A stretch of DNA of 64,000 bases from Faecalibacterium prausnitzii (GTDB taxonomy: Bacteria; Bacillota; Clostridia; Oscillospirales; Ruminococcaceae), in the NCBI RefSeq assembly GCF_003287495.1, contig NZ_PRLE01000002.1:1-64000 (forward strand), written 5' to 3'. Both the position numbers and the translations under genes were made by a program. Of this stretch, positions 32,839-44,503 are shown piece after piece. The notes under the pieces are model-generated. The model saw only the letters and a program-made list of their open reading frames with translations, was not told the DNA's origin and did not search any database. The stretch's first letter is position 1; each line of letters starts with the position of its first letter.

Positions 32839-35088
32839 ATGCCAAGAAAATCAACCAAGAAAACAGTAAAGCCCGTCCGCCCGCAGCTGGGCGAGGGCGT
32901 TGAAATTTTAAACGCGGGCAGCGTGCTGGAAGACCCCATCACCCGCACGCTGGAGACCAACTACATGCCCTACGCCATGAGCGTCATCGTCTCCCGCGCC
33001 CTGCCGGAGATCGACGGCTTCAAGCCGGCGCACCGCAAGCTGCTCTATACGATGTACGGGATGGGCCTGCTCAAGGGGGCCCGCACCAAGTCCGCCAACA
33101 TCGTGGGCAGCACCATGCACCTGAACCCCCACGGCGACGCCGCCATCTATGACACGATGGTCCGCATGGGCCGGGGCAACGAGAGCCTGTTGGTGCCCTT
33201 TGTGGACAGCAAGGGCAACTTCGGCAAGGCCTACAGCCGGGATATGTCCTGCGCGGCGGCCCGTTACACCGAGGCCAAGCTGGAAAATGTCTGTGAAGAG
33301 CTGTTCCGGGACATCGACAAAGAAACCGTTGATTTCGTTCCCAACTACGATGGCTCCACCACGGAGCCTACGCTGCTGCCGGTCACCTTCCCGACCATTC
33401 TGGCCAACAACACGCTGGGCATCGCCGTCGGCATGGCCTGCAACATCTGCTCGTTCAATCTGGCGGAGTTGTGTGCCACTACCATCGCCCTGATGAAAGA
33501 CGCCAAGCATGACATCGCCACCACGATGCCCGCCCCGGATTTTGTAGGCGGCGGCCAGATCATCTATGATGAAGCCCAGATGCGGGAAATTTACGAGAAA
33601 GGCCGCGGCAGTGTCCGGGTCCGGGCCAAGTACAACGCAGTGCCCGGCGAGAACATGCTGGAGATCACCCAGATCCCGCCCACCACCACGGTGGAAGCCA
33701 TCATGGATAAAATCTCGGAGCTGGTCAAGGCGGGCAAGCTGAAAGAGATCAGCGACATGCGCGACGAGACCGACCTGAACGGCCTGAAGCTGACGCTGGA
33801 CCTCAAGCGGGGCGTGGACGCGGACAAGCTGATGGCAAAGCTGTTCAAGGCCACCCCGCTGGAAGACAGCTTCAGCGCCAACTTCAACATTCTGGTCTCT
33901 GGCCAGCCCAGAGTCATGGGCGTGCGGGAAATTTTGCAGGAGTGGACGGCGTTCCGGATGGAGTGCGTCCGCCGCCGCACCTACTACGACCTCCACGGCA
34001 AGGAAAAGCGGCTCCACCTGCTGCAGGGCCTTGCCGCCATCCTGCTGGACATCGACAAGGCCATCCACATCATCCGCACCACGGAAGAAGAGACTGAAGT
34101 GGTCCCCAACCTGATGATCGGCTTTGGCATCGACGAGGTGCAGGCGGACTATGTGGCCGAGATCAAGCTCCGCCACCTGAACCGTGAGTATATCCTCAAG
34201 CGGACCAGCGAGATCGAGCAGCTGGAAAAGGACATCGCGGACCTGAACGACGTGCTGGCAAAGCCTGCCCGCATCCGCCGCATCATCATCAACGAGCTGA
34301 ACGAGGTGGCCAAGAAGTACGGCCAGCCCCGCCGCAGCGAAATTCTCTACGACCTGCCCGAGGAGGAGAACGGTGCCGAGGAAGAGACCGTGCCGGATTA
34401 CCCCGTTACCGTCTTCTTCACCCGCGAGGGCTATCTCAAGAAGATTCCGCCCCAGAGCCTGCGCACCGCCGGTGCCCACAAGCTGAAAGAGGGCGATGAG
34501 ATCATCCAGCAGGTGGAGACCCGCAACAACATGGAATCGCTCTTCTTCACGGACAAGCAGCAGGTGTACAAAGTGCGTCTGGCCGAGCTGGAGGATGGCA
34601 AGGTGGCCCAGATGGGCATTTACCTGCCCGGGCGTCTGGGCATGGACGAGGGGGAAAACATCCTCGCCATGGTCATTACCGGCGATTACGCGGGCTATCT
34701 GTACTTCTTCTTTGCCAACGGCAAGTGCGCGAAAATTCCCCTCAGCTCTTACGCCACCAAGCAGAACCGCCGCAAGCTGCTCAAGGCATACAGCGATAAG
34801 GAAGAGCTCTCGCTGATGCTCTACCTGCCCGAGGAGACGGAGCTGGCCATCCGCACCAGCGCCAGCCGGATGCTGCTGGTGGGCACGGCGCAGATCCCGG
34901 CCAAGACCACCCGCGACAGCCAGGGCGTGGCCGTCGTCACGCTGAAAAAGAACCAGCGCGTTGTCTCCGTCGTCCCGGCGGACACGCTGGAGCTGGCCAA
35001 CCCTCACCGCTACCGCGTCCGCAGCCTGCCCGCCACGGGTGCTCTGATCCGCGCCGAAGACGAGGGAGAGCAGATGAGCCTGCTGTAA
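32839..35088 (+). CDS. type IIA DNA topoisomerase subunit A (GyrA/ParC-like)
   Basis: A 749-residue subunit. YMPYAMSVIVSRALPEIDGFKPAHRKLLY is the conserved N-terminal block (read in parts), the catalytic tyrosine lies in CAAARYTEAKL near residue 140, and YDGSTTEPTLLPVTFP and GIAVGMACN follow. The C-terminal β-propeller region (from about 515) is present but shorter and less repetitive than in classic GyrA. RBS AAAGAGGA precedes the ATG, 48 bases after the B subunit stop. They form one complex. Confidence 0.92.
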   Translation: MPRKSTKKTVKPVRPQLGEGVEILNAGSVLEDPITRTLETNYMPYAMSVIVSRALPEIDGFKPAHRKLLYTMYGMGLLKGARTKSANIVGSTMHLNPHGDAAIYDTMVRMGRGNESLLVPFVDSKGNFGKAYSRDMSCAAARYTEAKLENVCEELFRDIDKETVDFVPNYDGSTTEPTLLPVTFPTILANNTLGIAVGMACNICSFNLAELCATTIALMKDAKHDIATTMPAPDFVGGGQIIYDEAQMREIYEKGRGSVRVRAKYNAVPGENMLEITQIPPTTTVEAIMDKISELVKAGKLKEISDMRDETDLNGLKLTLDLKRGVDADKLMAKLFKATPLEDSFSANFNILVSGQPRVMGVREILQEWTAFRMECVRRRTYYDLHGKEKRLHLLQGLAAILLDIDKAIHIIRTTEEETEVVPNLMIGFGIDEVQADYVAEIKLRHLNREYILKRTSEIEQLEKDIADLNDVLAKPARIRRIIINELNEVAKKYGQPRRSEILYDLPEEENGAEEETVPDYPVTVFFTREGYLKKIPPQSLRTAGAHKLKEGDEIIQQVETRNNMESLFFTDKQQVYKVRLAELEDGKVAQMGIYLPGRLGMDEGENILAMVITGDYAGYLYFFFANGKCAKIPLSSYATKQNRRKLLKAYSDKEELSLMLYLPEETELAIRTSASRMLLVGTAQIPAKTTRDSQGVAVVTLKKNQRVVSVVPADTLELANPHRYRVRSLPATGALIRAEDEGEQMSLL

Positions 35089-35089
35089 A

Positions 35090-35300
35090 GAACTCCCCCA
35101 GTCGCCTGTGGTGCCAGATTCCCCCTTTTGTCACCTGCGGTGACATCTTCCCCCGGCGCGGGGGAAGTCGGCCTCTGGGATGGGGCCTTTGGCATGGTGG
35201 CAAAGCTTCTGGTTGAATTGCAAAGTGTCCGGTTTCGCCAGAGGCTCCCTCTCCGAGGGAGCTGGCACGGCGTAAGCCGTGACTGAGGGAGTTCAAGCAG
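35090..35300. repeat. palindromic intergenic repeat, copy 3 (variant)
   Basis: AACTCCCCCAGTCGCC at the start and GTGACTGAGGGAGTT at the end, with internal CTTCCCCCGGCGCGGGGGAAG and GCTCCCTCTCCGAGGGAGC. It is a relative of the repeat at 18646, with a different core. It fills the gap before rlmH. Confidence 0.7.
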
Positions 35301-35347
35301 TAGCGGAGACAAGTTTAAATCGTTTATCCTGAAAAGAGGAAGCTATC

Positions 35348-35833
35348 ATGCAAAATATCGACCTGATTTGTGTCGGCAAGCTGAACGCGAAATATTTTGC
35401 GGAGGGTGTGGCCGAGTATCAGAAGCGGCTGGCGGCCTTTGCGAATTTCCGGATCATTGAGCTGCCGGAAGAGAAGATCGAGGAGAAAAACGCCTCCGAT
35501 GCCGTCGTGAAAAAGGCGCTGGAAAAAGAGGGCAAAGCCATCCTCGGCAATGTCCGCAAGGGTGCCGCCATCGTGGCTATGTGCATTGAGGGAAAACAGA
35601 TCTCCTCCGAGGAACTGGCACAGTTCCTGGCGGACCGCGCGGGCAGCGGGGCGGGGGACGTGGCGTTCGTGATCGGCTCCTCCCACGGCCTGGCGGACGA
35701 GGTCAAGCGGGCGGCCGCTCTCAAGTTCAGCATGGGGCGGATCACCATGCCCCACCAGCTGGCCCGCCTGGTGCTGACGGAACAGATCTACCGTGCCTGC
35801 ACCATCAATGCCGGCATGAAATATCATAAGTAA
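35348..35833 (+). CDS. rlmH: 23S rRNA (pseudouridine-1915-N3)-methyltransferase
   Basis: A 161-residue SPOUT methyltransferase. It has the N-terminal [21 protein letters not shown] and the C-terminal knot residues [42 protein letters not shown]. It methylates a pseudouridine in helix 69 of 23S rRNA using SAM, on assembled ribosomes. The ATG follows GAAGAGGAAGC. It sits alone before a terminator. Confidence 0.95.
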   Translation: MQNIDLICVGKLNAKYFAEGVAEYQKRLAAFANFRIIELPEEKIEEKNASDAVVKKALEKEGKAILGNVRKGAAIVAMCIEGKQISSEELAQFLADRAGSGAGDVAFVIGSSHGLADEVKRAAALKFSMGRITMPHQLARLVLTEQIYRACTINAGMKYHK

Positions 35834-35875
35834 AGTGGAAGAGGGCCGCGTCCGCGGTCCTCTTCCACTTTACAA
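35834..35875 (+). terminator. terminator of rlmH
   Basis: AAGTGGAAGAGG pairs with CCTCTTCCACTTT, with an inner CCGCG/CGCGG. Confidence 0.85.
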
Positions 35876-35982
35876 GAAGGAAAAAACATGGTACAGTAAG
35901 AATACGCGGCAGTGGGGAAAGCTGCCCGAAACAACACACACGACACGGCAAGCCAGCCGCGGACGGAAAGGATGTTATTACA

Positions 35983-37404
35983 ATGGAACAGAGCGAAAAG
36001 ACCCTTGATATGATCGTCAATCTCTGCAAGAACCGTGGTTATGTTTTCCCCGGTTCTGAGATCTACGGCGGTCTGGCCAACAGCTGGGATTACGGCCCCC
36101 TGGGCGTTGAGTTCAAGAACAACGTCAAGAAAGCATGGCTGAAGAAGTTTGTGCAGGAGAGTCCCTACAATGTCGGCCTGGACGCTGCCATTATCATGAA
36201 CCCCCAGACCTGGGTGACCACCGGCCACGTTTCCAGCTTCTCGGACCCCCTGCTGGACTGCCGCGCCTGCAAGGCACGCCACCGCGCCGATAAGCTCATT
36301 GGCGAGGAGCACCCGGAGGTCAATGTCGATGCCATGAGCTTCGATGAGATGGACCAGTTCATCGCCGAGCACGAGGACATCGTCTGCCCCGTCTGCGGCA
36401 AGCACGATTTTACCCCCATCCGCAAGTTCAACCTGATGTTCAAGACGGCCATCGGCGTCACCGAGGACAGCTCTTCCACCTGCTACCTCCGCCCCGAGAC
36501 CGCACAGGGCATCTTTGTCAACTTTGCCAACATCCAGCGCACCACCCGCCGCAAGCTGCCGTTTGGTGTCTGCCAGGTGGGCAAGGCATTCCGCAACGAG
36601 ATCACCCCGGGCAACTTTACGTTCCGCACCCGCGAGTTTGAGCAGATGGAGTGCGAGTTCTTCTGCAAGCCCGGCACCGATCTGGACTGGTTTGCTTACT
36701 GGAAAGACTACTGCGAGAACTGGCTGCTGAGCCTGGGCATCAAGAAAGAGCACCTGCGCCTGCGTGACCACGAGCCTGCGGAGCTGGCATTCTACAGCCG
36801 CGCTACCACCGATATCGAGTATGCGTTCCCGTTCACCGACTGGGGCGAGCTGTGGGGCATTGCAGACCGTACCAACTACGACCTGACCCGCCATCAGGAA
36901 GCTTCCGGCAAGAGCCTGGAGTACTTCGACACCGAGACCAACGAGCACTATATCCCCTACGTCATCGAGCCTTCTCTGGGCTGTGACCGTGTGGCGCTGG
37001 CATTCCTGTGCGAGGCCTACGATGAGGAGCACCTGACCGACAGCAAGGGCAAGGAGGATATCCGCACCGTGCTGCATCTGCATCCGGCTCTGGCTCCCTA
37101 CAAGTGTGCTGTGCTGCCTCTGAGCAAGAAGCTGGGCGACAAGGCCATGGAGATCCGCAACGAGCTGAGCAAGTACTTCATGGTGGACTACGACGATACC
37201 GGTTCCATCGGCAAGCGTTACCGCCGTGAGGATGAGATCGGCACCCCGTACTGCATCACCGTGGACTTTGACACCGTGGGCGACGAGGCCAAGGGCATCA
37301 CTGCGGACAACTGCGTCACCGTCCGTGACCGTGATACCATGGAGCAGGTGCGTATGCCTATCTCCGAGCTGAAGAGCTACATCGAGAGCAAGATCGAGTT
37401 CTAA
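35983..37404 (+). CDS. glyS: glycyl-tRNA synthetase, class II single-chain type
   Basis: A 473-residue glycyl-tRNA synthetase of the archaeal/eukaryotic-like single-chain type, not the two-subunit bacterial GlyQ-GlyS. Class II motifs are [12 protein letters not shown], the motif 2 region [25 protein letters not shown], and [10 protein letters not shown] near the end. A zinc-binding cluster (CRACK ... CPVCG) sits at residues 89-140. The anticodon-binding domain closes the protein. The 5' gap of 107 bases shows no T-box that I can support, unlike many relatives. A terminator follows. Confidence 0.95.
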   Translation: MEQSEKTLDMIVNLCKNRGYVFPGSEIYGGLANSWDYGPLGVEFKNNVKKAWLKKFVQESPYNVGLDAAIIMNPQTWVTTGHVSSFSDPLLDCRACKARHRADKLIGEEHPEVNVDAMSFDEMDQFIAEHEDIVCPVCGKHDFTPIRKFNLMFKTAIGVTEDSSSTCYLRPETAQGIFVNFANIQRTTRRKLPFGVCQVGKAFRNEITPGNFTFRTREFEQMECEFFCKPGTDLDWFAYWKDYCENWLLSLGIKKEHLRLRDHEPAELAFYSRATTDIEYAFPFTDWGELWGIADRTNYDLTRHQEASGKSLEYFDTETNEHYIPYVIEPSLGCDRVALAFLCEAYDEEHLTDSKGKEDIRTVLHLHPALAPYKCAVLPLSKKLGDKAMEIRNELSKYFMVDYDDTGSIGKRYRREDEIGTPYCITVDFDTVGDEAKGITADNCVTVRDRDTMEQVRMPISELKSYIESKIEF

Positions 37405-37428
37405 TCGTTTTAGATTTTAGAATGATAA

Positions 37429-37469
37429 AAAACACAGCCCTGCCGTTGAAATTTCGGCGGGGCTGTGTT
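37429..37469 (+). terminator. terminator of glyS
   Basis: AACACAGCCCTGCCG and CGGCGGGGCTGTGTT pair around TTGAAATTT. Confidence 0.85.
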
Positions 37470-37535
37470 ATAATACAAACAGAAGAGAATGCTGCCAAGC
37501 AAACGGTCAGCACCTCTCCAGCATGTCATTCAATA

Positions 37536-37575
37536 AAAAATGACCGCAGGTTTCGGACGCTGGCGGTCATTTTTT
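37536..37575. terminator. bidirectional terminator at the end of the small toxin-like gene
   Basis: AAAAAATGACCGC pairs with GCGGTCATTTTTT. On the minus strand it overlaps the stop codon of the 32-residue ORF; on the plus strand it would end any transcript from 37470 onward, such as an antisense RNA. Confidence 0.75.
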
Positions 37576-37665
37576 GTTGTTGAAGATCTTCCATGCGATG
37601 TCGAACATGCCAAAACCCACAGTTGCAAGCAGTGTGAGCAGAGCCAAAGTTTCTAAAAGCGTCAT
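37567..37665 (-). CDS. small hydrophobic peptide, possible holin-like type I toxin
   Basis: A 32-residue peptide: MTLLETLALLTLLATVGFGM, then a charged/aromatic end (KIFNNKK). The pattern (one short hydrophobic helix, Lys-rich tail) resembles the putative holin-like toxin family and type I toxins of Gram-positive bacteria. AAAGGGGGG ends eight bases before the ATG. A consensus-like promoter (TTGAAA, 17 bases, TATACT) lies 110 bases upstream, giving a long 5' leader as in known type I toxins, and the terminator overlaps the stop. A matching antisense RNA is inferred, not shown. Confidence 0.55.
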   Translation of the reverse strand: MTLLETLALLTLLATVGFGMFDIAWKIFNNKK

Positions 37666-37781
37666 GGAGCATCCCCCCTTTCGCATTTGCGTCAGGGGTG
37701 AGCAACAAAAATGCGTCAATCCCCGACGCGAAGCCGGAGAGGCGCGACCGCATGCCGTATGTAGACAGCATTCTCGAGATC

Positions 37782-37810
37782 AGTATAACAGACGCTTCGC
37801 CCTTTTTCAA
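37782..37810 (-). promoter_or_regulatory. promoter of the small hydrophobic peptide gene
   Basis: On the minus strand, TTGAAA (37805-37810) and TATACT (37782-37787) are separated by 17 bases. Confidence 0.6.
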
Positions 37811-37912
37811 CCGGGCGGGGCGCCTTTTTGTTTCTGGATGGTGGACATTTCCGCCCCAAACGGGTATACTGAAACAAAATAAACACGGTTTACACCGCAG
37901 GAGGAACCTTTC

Positions 37913-39154
37913 GTGGAAAACTTTAACGAACTTCTGAAAAAATATGCCGATTTTATCGTCCGGGTGGGTGTGAATCCCCAGCCGGGCCAGACCCTCATCA
38001 TCCGCTGCCCGCTGGAGGCCGCCCCGCTGGCCCGCCTGTGCGTGCGCAGTGCCTATGAGGCCGGTGCCCGGGACGTGCAGGTGGATTGGAGCGACAACGC
38101 TGTTTCCCGCACCCGGATGGAGCTGGGCAGCGAGGAAGCCCTGAGTGACTTCAAACCTTACCAGCTGCGCCGCTATCTCGACTACGCCGAGAGCGAGGGC
38201 GGCGTCTGCATCCTGCATCTCCTCGCGGATGATCCGGAGGTCTATGCCGGGTTGGACGGGGCCAAGATCAGCCGGGTGAATGCGGCCAACCGCAAATATA
38301 TGGCTCCGTGGCGTGAGTACACCATGAACGACCGGGTGCAGTGGTCCATTGCCGCCATGCCCAGTGCTCCCTGGGCCAAAAAGATGTTCCCGGAGCTGGA
38401 CGAGGCAGCCGCCATCGAGAAGCTGTGGCAGCTCATCTTTGACGTCTGCCGCGTGACGAACGGCGACCCCGTCAACGAGTGGAAAGCACATCTGGACCGC
38501 CTGACCACTCTGGGCGAGAAAATGAACGCGTTCGACCTCGAAAGCGTCCACTTCCAGAGCAGCAACGGCACGGACCTGACCGTGGGCATTGCCGACAAGG
38601 CCCTCTGGGAGAGTGCCGGCAGCAAGAACGAAAAAGGCGTGTTCTTCCTGCCCAACATCCCCACCGAAGAGGTCTTCACGGCACCCCACAAGGAGAAGGT
38701 CAACGGCATCGTCTACGGCACCAAGCCCTACGTCTTTAACGGCCAGCTCATCAAGGGCTTCCATGTGACGTTCAAAGACGGCAAGGTGGTGGAGCACGGG
38801 GCCGAGGAGGGCGCGGAGCTGCTGGGCCAGCTCCTGAGCACCGATGAGGGAGCCTGCCACATTGGCGAGGTGGCGCTGGTGCCTGCTTCCAGCCCCATCA
38901 ACCGGAGCGGCGCGCTCTTTTACAATACTCTGTTCGATGAGAACGCCGCCTGCCACATTGCATTCGGCGCCAGCTATCCCGGCACCACCCGGAACGGCAC
39001 GACTCTTTCCAAGGAAGAGCTGCTGGCCCGCGGCATGAACCAGTCTTCCATCCACGAGGACGTCATGATCGGTGCGGAGGACAGCAAGATCACCGGTAAG
39101 TGCCGCGATGGCCGCACCGTGACCCTGTTTGAGAACGGTGTCTGGGTCTTGTAA
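37913..39154 (+). CDS. M29-family aminopeptidase (AmpS/aminopeptidase T)
   Basis: A 413-residue metallo-aminopeptidase. The probable metal ligands lie in FLPNIPTEEVFTAPH, HIGEVALV, the AFGASYP block and SSIHEDVMIG. The enzyme removes N-terminal residues from short peptides in the cytoplasm. The GTG at 37913 follows GCAGGAGGAACC and is preferred to any downstream ATG. A -10 (TATACT, 37870 region) with a -35 (TGGACA) lies upstream. It stands alone between the small peptide gene and the rimP operon. Confidence 0.92.
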   Translation: MENFNELLKKYADFIVRVGVNPQPGQTLIIRCPLEAAPLARLCVRSAYEAGARDVQVDWSDNAVSRTRMELGSEEALSDFKPYQLRRYLDYAESEGGVCILHLLADDPEVYAGLDGAKISRVNAANRKYMAPWREYTMNDRVQWSIAAMPSAPWAKKMFPELDEAAAIEKLWQLIFDVCRVTNGDPVNEWKAHLDRLTTLGEKMNAFDLESVHFQSSNGTDLTVGIADKALWESAGSKNEKGVFFLPNIPTEEVFTAPHKEKVNGIVYGTKPYVFNGQLIKGFHVTFKDGKVVEHGAEEGAELLGQLLSTDEGACHIGEVALVPASSPINRSGALFYNTLFDENAACHIAFGASYPGTTRNGTTLSKEELLARGMNQSSIHEDVMIGAEDSKITGKCRDGRTVTLFENGVWVL

Positions 39155-39195
39155 GGCCTGCCCTTGGCCGCAGGGCCCGGCTGCTTTCGATAAAA

Positions 39196-39298
39196 CATAA
39201 AACCTGCCCGGGCTGCCAAGGGCTCCCCTGATCGGAAAGACTTCCCCGGCCGGGAGAGGTGGCACACAAGTGTCGAAAGGGGAGCGCCTGAGAGGTTT
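39196..39298. repeat. degraded palindromic intergenic repeat, copy 4
   Basis: GCTGCCAAGGGCTCCCCT, GGGAGAGGTGGCACAC, GGGGAGCGCCTGAGAGG and CTTCCCCGGCCGGG match blocks of the repeat family in a shorter form. It sits between the aminopeptidase and the rimP operon promoter. Confidence 0.55.
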
Positions 39299-39311
39299 TT
39301 CACGAAAAAGC

Positions 39312-39340
39312 TTGCATATTTCGCAAATGTATGCTATATT
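39312..39340 (+). promoter_or_regulatory. promoter of the rimP-nusA-infB operon
   Basis: TTGCAT (39312-39317) and TGCTATATT (extended -10, TATATT at 39335-39340) are 17 bases apart. The leader that follows has a hairpin (AACGTGGGCC / GGTCCGCGTT around GCAA, 39367-39390) before a T-rich stretch, which could attenuate the operon. Confidence 0.65.
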
Positions 39341-39413
39341 CTAGTAGTACGATATAGTTTTTATGGAACGTGGGCCGCAAGGTCCGCGTTTCTTGTTTGT
39401 TTGGAGGTTTTTT

Positions 39414-39905
39414 ATGGCGAAACAGTCTGGCGGCAATACCGCCCAGAGAGTCGAAGCGCTTGTCCGCCCCACCGTGGAGGGCATGGGCCTGCGCCTGTGG
39501 GATGTTGTCTTTGAAAAAGAGGGGCCGGACTGGTATCTCCGTGTGCTGATCGACAAGGCGGACGGCTCCACCATGGACACCGACACCTGCGCCGATGTGT
39601 CCCATGCGCTGGACCCCATCCTGGACGAGGCAGACCCCATTGAGCAGAGCTATTATCTGGAGGTGGGCAGCCCCGGCCTTGGCCGCAAGCTGACCCGCCC
39701 GGAGCACTACACCGCTGTACAGGGCCAGAAGATCAGCGTCAAACTGTACAAGGCCAACGAGAACGGTGCCAAGGAGTTTTCCGGCATCCTGACCTCCCGC
39801 GAGGGGAATACCATCACGGTGGAGACCCCGGCGGGCCCCGTCCGCTTTGAAGCCTCCGCCGCCAGCACGGTGCGCCTGTGCGACGACGAAGACCTGTTTC
39901 ATTGA
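39414..39905 (+). CDS. rimP: ribosome maturation factor RimP
   Basis: A 163-residue RimP. Typical are LRLWDVVFEKEGPDWYLRVLIDKADG, the DADVSHALDP-like segment ADVSHALDPIL and the LEVGSPGLGRKLTRPEHY block. It helps assemble the 30S ribosomal subunit. The start at 39414 follows TTTGGAGG. It heads the nusA-infB-type operon and has its own upstream promoter. Confidence 0.94.
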   Translation: MAKQSGGNTAQRVEALVRPTVEGMGLRLWDVVFEKEGPDWYLRVLIDKADGSTMDTDTCADVSHALDPILDEADPIEQSYYLEVGSPGLGRKLTRPEHYTAVQGQKISVKLYKANENGAKEFSGILTSREGNTITVETPAGPVRFEASAASTVRLCDDEDLFH

Positions 39906-39957
39906 AAAGTAAAACCCTTTATCACGTAGAGAGTAAATCATAGGAGGAACCCGAAAA

Positions 39958-41076
39958 ATGGCAGCAGCTAACAATGAATTTTTTGAAGCTCTCTCCATGC
40001 TGGAGCACGAGCGCGGCATCACCGCTGAGTATCTGATCGATAAGATCAAGGCAGCGATCGTGATCGCTGTCAAGAAGAACTACGAAGTGGAAGACAACAA
40101 CGTCATGGTGGAGATCGACCCCGCCAACGGCAAATTCAATGTTGCTCTCATTCAGGATGTTGTGGCCGATGAGGACTGGTACGACGAGCACAGCGAGATC
40201 GGCATTACCGAGGCCCAGAACATCCGCAAGGATTACAAGGTGGGCGACCGCGTGGTCACTCCCCTCAAGACCAAGGACTTTGGCCGCATCGCCGCACAGA
40301 CCGCAAAGCACGTCATCCGTCAGGGCATCCGCGAGGCCGAGCGCAGCCAGCAGCTGAGCGAGATCCAGTCCCGCGCCCATGACATCGTGCAGGCCACCGT
40401 CACCCGCGTGGACCCCGAAAAGGGCATCGTGGCCGTGGATCTGGGCAAGGGCGGCGAGGCCATCCTGCCCCGCAACGAGCAGGTGCCCGGTGAGACTTAC
40501 ACCGAGGGCCAGGTGCTGCAGGTCTACGTTGTGGACGTCGTCAGCGGCGACCGCGGCGCGCGCGTTATGATCAGCCGTACCCACCCGGGCCTGGTCAAGC
40601 GCCTGTTTGAGCTGGAAGTGCCTGAAATTTACGACGGCACTGTGGAAGTCAAGGCCATCAGCCGTGAGGCCGGTGCCCGCACCAAGATGGCAGTCTGGTC
40701 CAAGGACGCCAACGTCAACCCCGTTTCCGCCTGCATCGGTCCCCACGGTGACCGTGTGGCTGCTGTGGTCGAGAAGCTGGGCGGTGAGAAGATCGACATC
40801 GTTAAGTGGAGCGAGGATGTCTCCGAGTTCATCTCCGCGGCCCTCAGCCCGGCCAAGGTGCTCAAGGTGGAGCTGCTGCCCGGCGAGACCCGCTCCTGCC
40901 GTGTGACCGTGCCTGACCAGCAGCTGAGCCTGGCCATTGGCAACAAGGGCCAGAATGCCCGTCTCTGCGCGCGCCTGACCGGCTACAACATCGACATCCG
41001 TCCCGAGAGCGGCTACTATGGCGAGGACGAGGAGCCCAAAGCCGAGCAGCCCAAGACCGAAGAAACCGCTGAGTGA
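39958..41076 (+). CDS. nusA: transcription termination/antitermination factor NusA
   Basis: A 372-residue NusA: N-terminal RNA polymerase-binding domain (EFFEALSMLEHERGI), an S1 domain (about 135-200), and two KH domains (IGPHGDRVAAVVEKLGGEKID and AIGNKGQNARLCARLTGYNID). It lacks the C-terminal acidic repeats of E. coli NusA, as is usual for Gram-positive forms. It lies between rimP and the rnpM/ylxQ/infB genes. RBS AGGAGGAACC sits just before the ATG. Confidence 0.96.
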   Translation: MAAANNEFFEALSMLEHERGITAEYLIDKIKAAIVIAVKKNYEVEDNNVMVEIDPANGKFNVALIQDVVADEDWYDEHSEIGITEAQNIRKDYKVGDRVVTPLKTKDFGRIAAQTAKHVIRQGIREAERSQQLSEIQSRAHDIVQATVTRVDPEKGIVAVDLGKGGEAILPRNEQVPGETYTEGQVLQVYVVDVVSGDRGARVMISRTHPGLVKRLFELEVPEIYDGTVEVKAISREAGARTKMAVWSKDANVNPVSACIGPHGDRVAAVVEKLGGEKIDIVKWSEDVSEFISAALSPAKVLKVELLPGETRSCRVTVPDQQLSLAIGNKGQNARLCARLTGYNIDIRPESGYYGEDEEPKAEQPKTEETAE

Positions 41077-41111
41077 TTCCAGCGCACCCACTGCCAAAGG
41101 AGGGAAATCGG

Positions 41112-41408
41112 ATGGCACAAAAAAAGATCCCTGCCCGCCAGTGCATTGGCTGCATGACCAGCCGCCCCAAAAAGGAGCTGGTGCGGGTGGTGCGCGCCCC
41201 GAGCGGAGAGATCAGCATTGACCCGGTGGGCAAAAAGCCCGGCCGCGGCGCGTACCTCTGCCCGGACGCCGCCTGCCTTGCAAAGGCAAAAAAGAAAAAG
41301 GCGCTGGAGCGCTGCTTTGAGCAGCCGGTTCCCGCCGAAGTTTACGACGCGCTGGCCCGGCAGCTGGCCGCGGTAGAACAGGAGGCCGCACAGGATGGCA
41401 AAGAATAA
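41112..41408 (+). CDS. rnpM: RNase P modulator RnpM (YlxR)
   Basis: A 98-residue YlxR/RnpM protein. Its signature is PARQCIGCMTSRPKKELVRVVR and GRGAYLCPDAACLAKA; the Cys/Arg-rich surface is thought to bind RNase P RNA. The ATG follows AAAGGAGGG. It overlaps the next gene by 14 bases. Confidence 0.9.
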   Translation: MAQKKIPARQCIGCMTSRPKKELVRVVRAPSGEISIDPVGKKPGRGAYLCPDAACLAKAKKKKALERCFEQPVPAEVYDALARQLAAVEQEAAQDGKE

Positions 41409-41771
41409 GAACAACGCTCCCGCAAAGCCTGCGCTGGCCCCGGCAGATGCCCTGTACCAGGCCGTGAGCCTCTGCCGCAAGGCAGGCGCCCTGACCATGG
41501 GCTTTGACGCCGTGGAAGATGCCTGCGTCAAGGGCAAGGCGTGGCTGGTCATGGTGGCCAGCGACGCCAGCGCCAAGACCGTGCAGCGTTTGAACTATGC
41601 CGTAGGCGACCTGGTGGATGTGATCCCCATGCCGCTGACACAGGATAGACTGGCTGATATCAGCCATAAACCGGTGGCGGTGTATGCCGTGACCGACCGC
41701 AACCTCGCAAAGCTCTGCTTTGACCGCCTGACGGACTGTGGAGCAATCAAAAATGAGGAGGATATGAGCGA

Positions 41772-41775
<4 letters not shown>
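41395..41775 (+). CDS. L7Ae-family ribosomal-associated protein YlxQ
   Basis: A 126-residue protein of the L7Ae/L30e fold ([25 protein letters not shown] ... [12 protein letters not shown] ... [14 protein letters not shown]). These proteins bind kink-turn RNA, and YlxQ sits between ylxR and infB in many Gram-positive bacteria. An N-terminal extension ([16 protein letters not shown]) precedes the fold. It overlaps both rnpM and infB. Confidence 0.88.
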
Positions 41776-44258
<2,483 letters not shown>

Positions 44259-44265
44259 GATTTGC

Positions 44266-44482
44266 AAAACCTCTCAGTCTCGCATTCGCTCGACAGCCGC
44301 TCCCCTTTCGGCACTTGCGTGCCGCCTCCCCCGGCCGGGGGAGGCTTTCCTAGCAGGGGAGCCCTTGGCAAAGAGGTTTCGTTTTCGATGAAACTGCTTT
44401 GTGTTTGCTGGAAAACTGTACGAACTGCCAAAGCCTCCCCTGACAGGGGAGGTGGCATCGCGCAGCGATGACGGAGAGGTTA
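44266..44482. repeat. palindromic intergenic repeat, copy 5
   Basis: CCTCTCAGTCTCGCATTCGC to GCGATGACGGAGAGG, close to copy 1, with inner CCTCCCCCGGCCGGGGGAGG and GCCTCCCCTGACAGGGGAGG. It separates infB from rbfA within the operon, so it would be transcribed. Confidence 0.8.
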
Positions 44483-44503
44483 TTTTGTGATAGGAGAAAC
44501 CAA

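Noticed and set aside
35876-35982. T-box leader upstream of glyS
   Set aside because: The conserved T-box sequence and a terminator/antiterminator pair are not seen.
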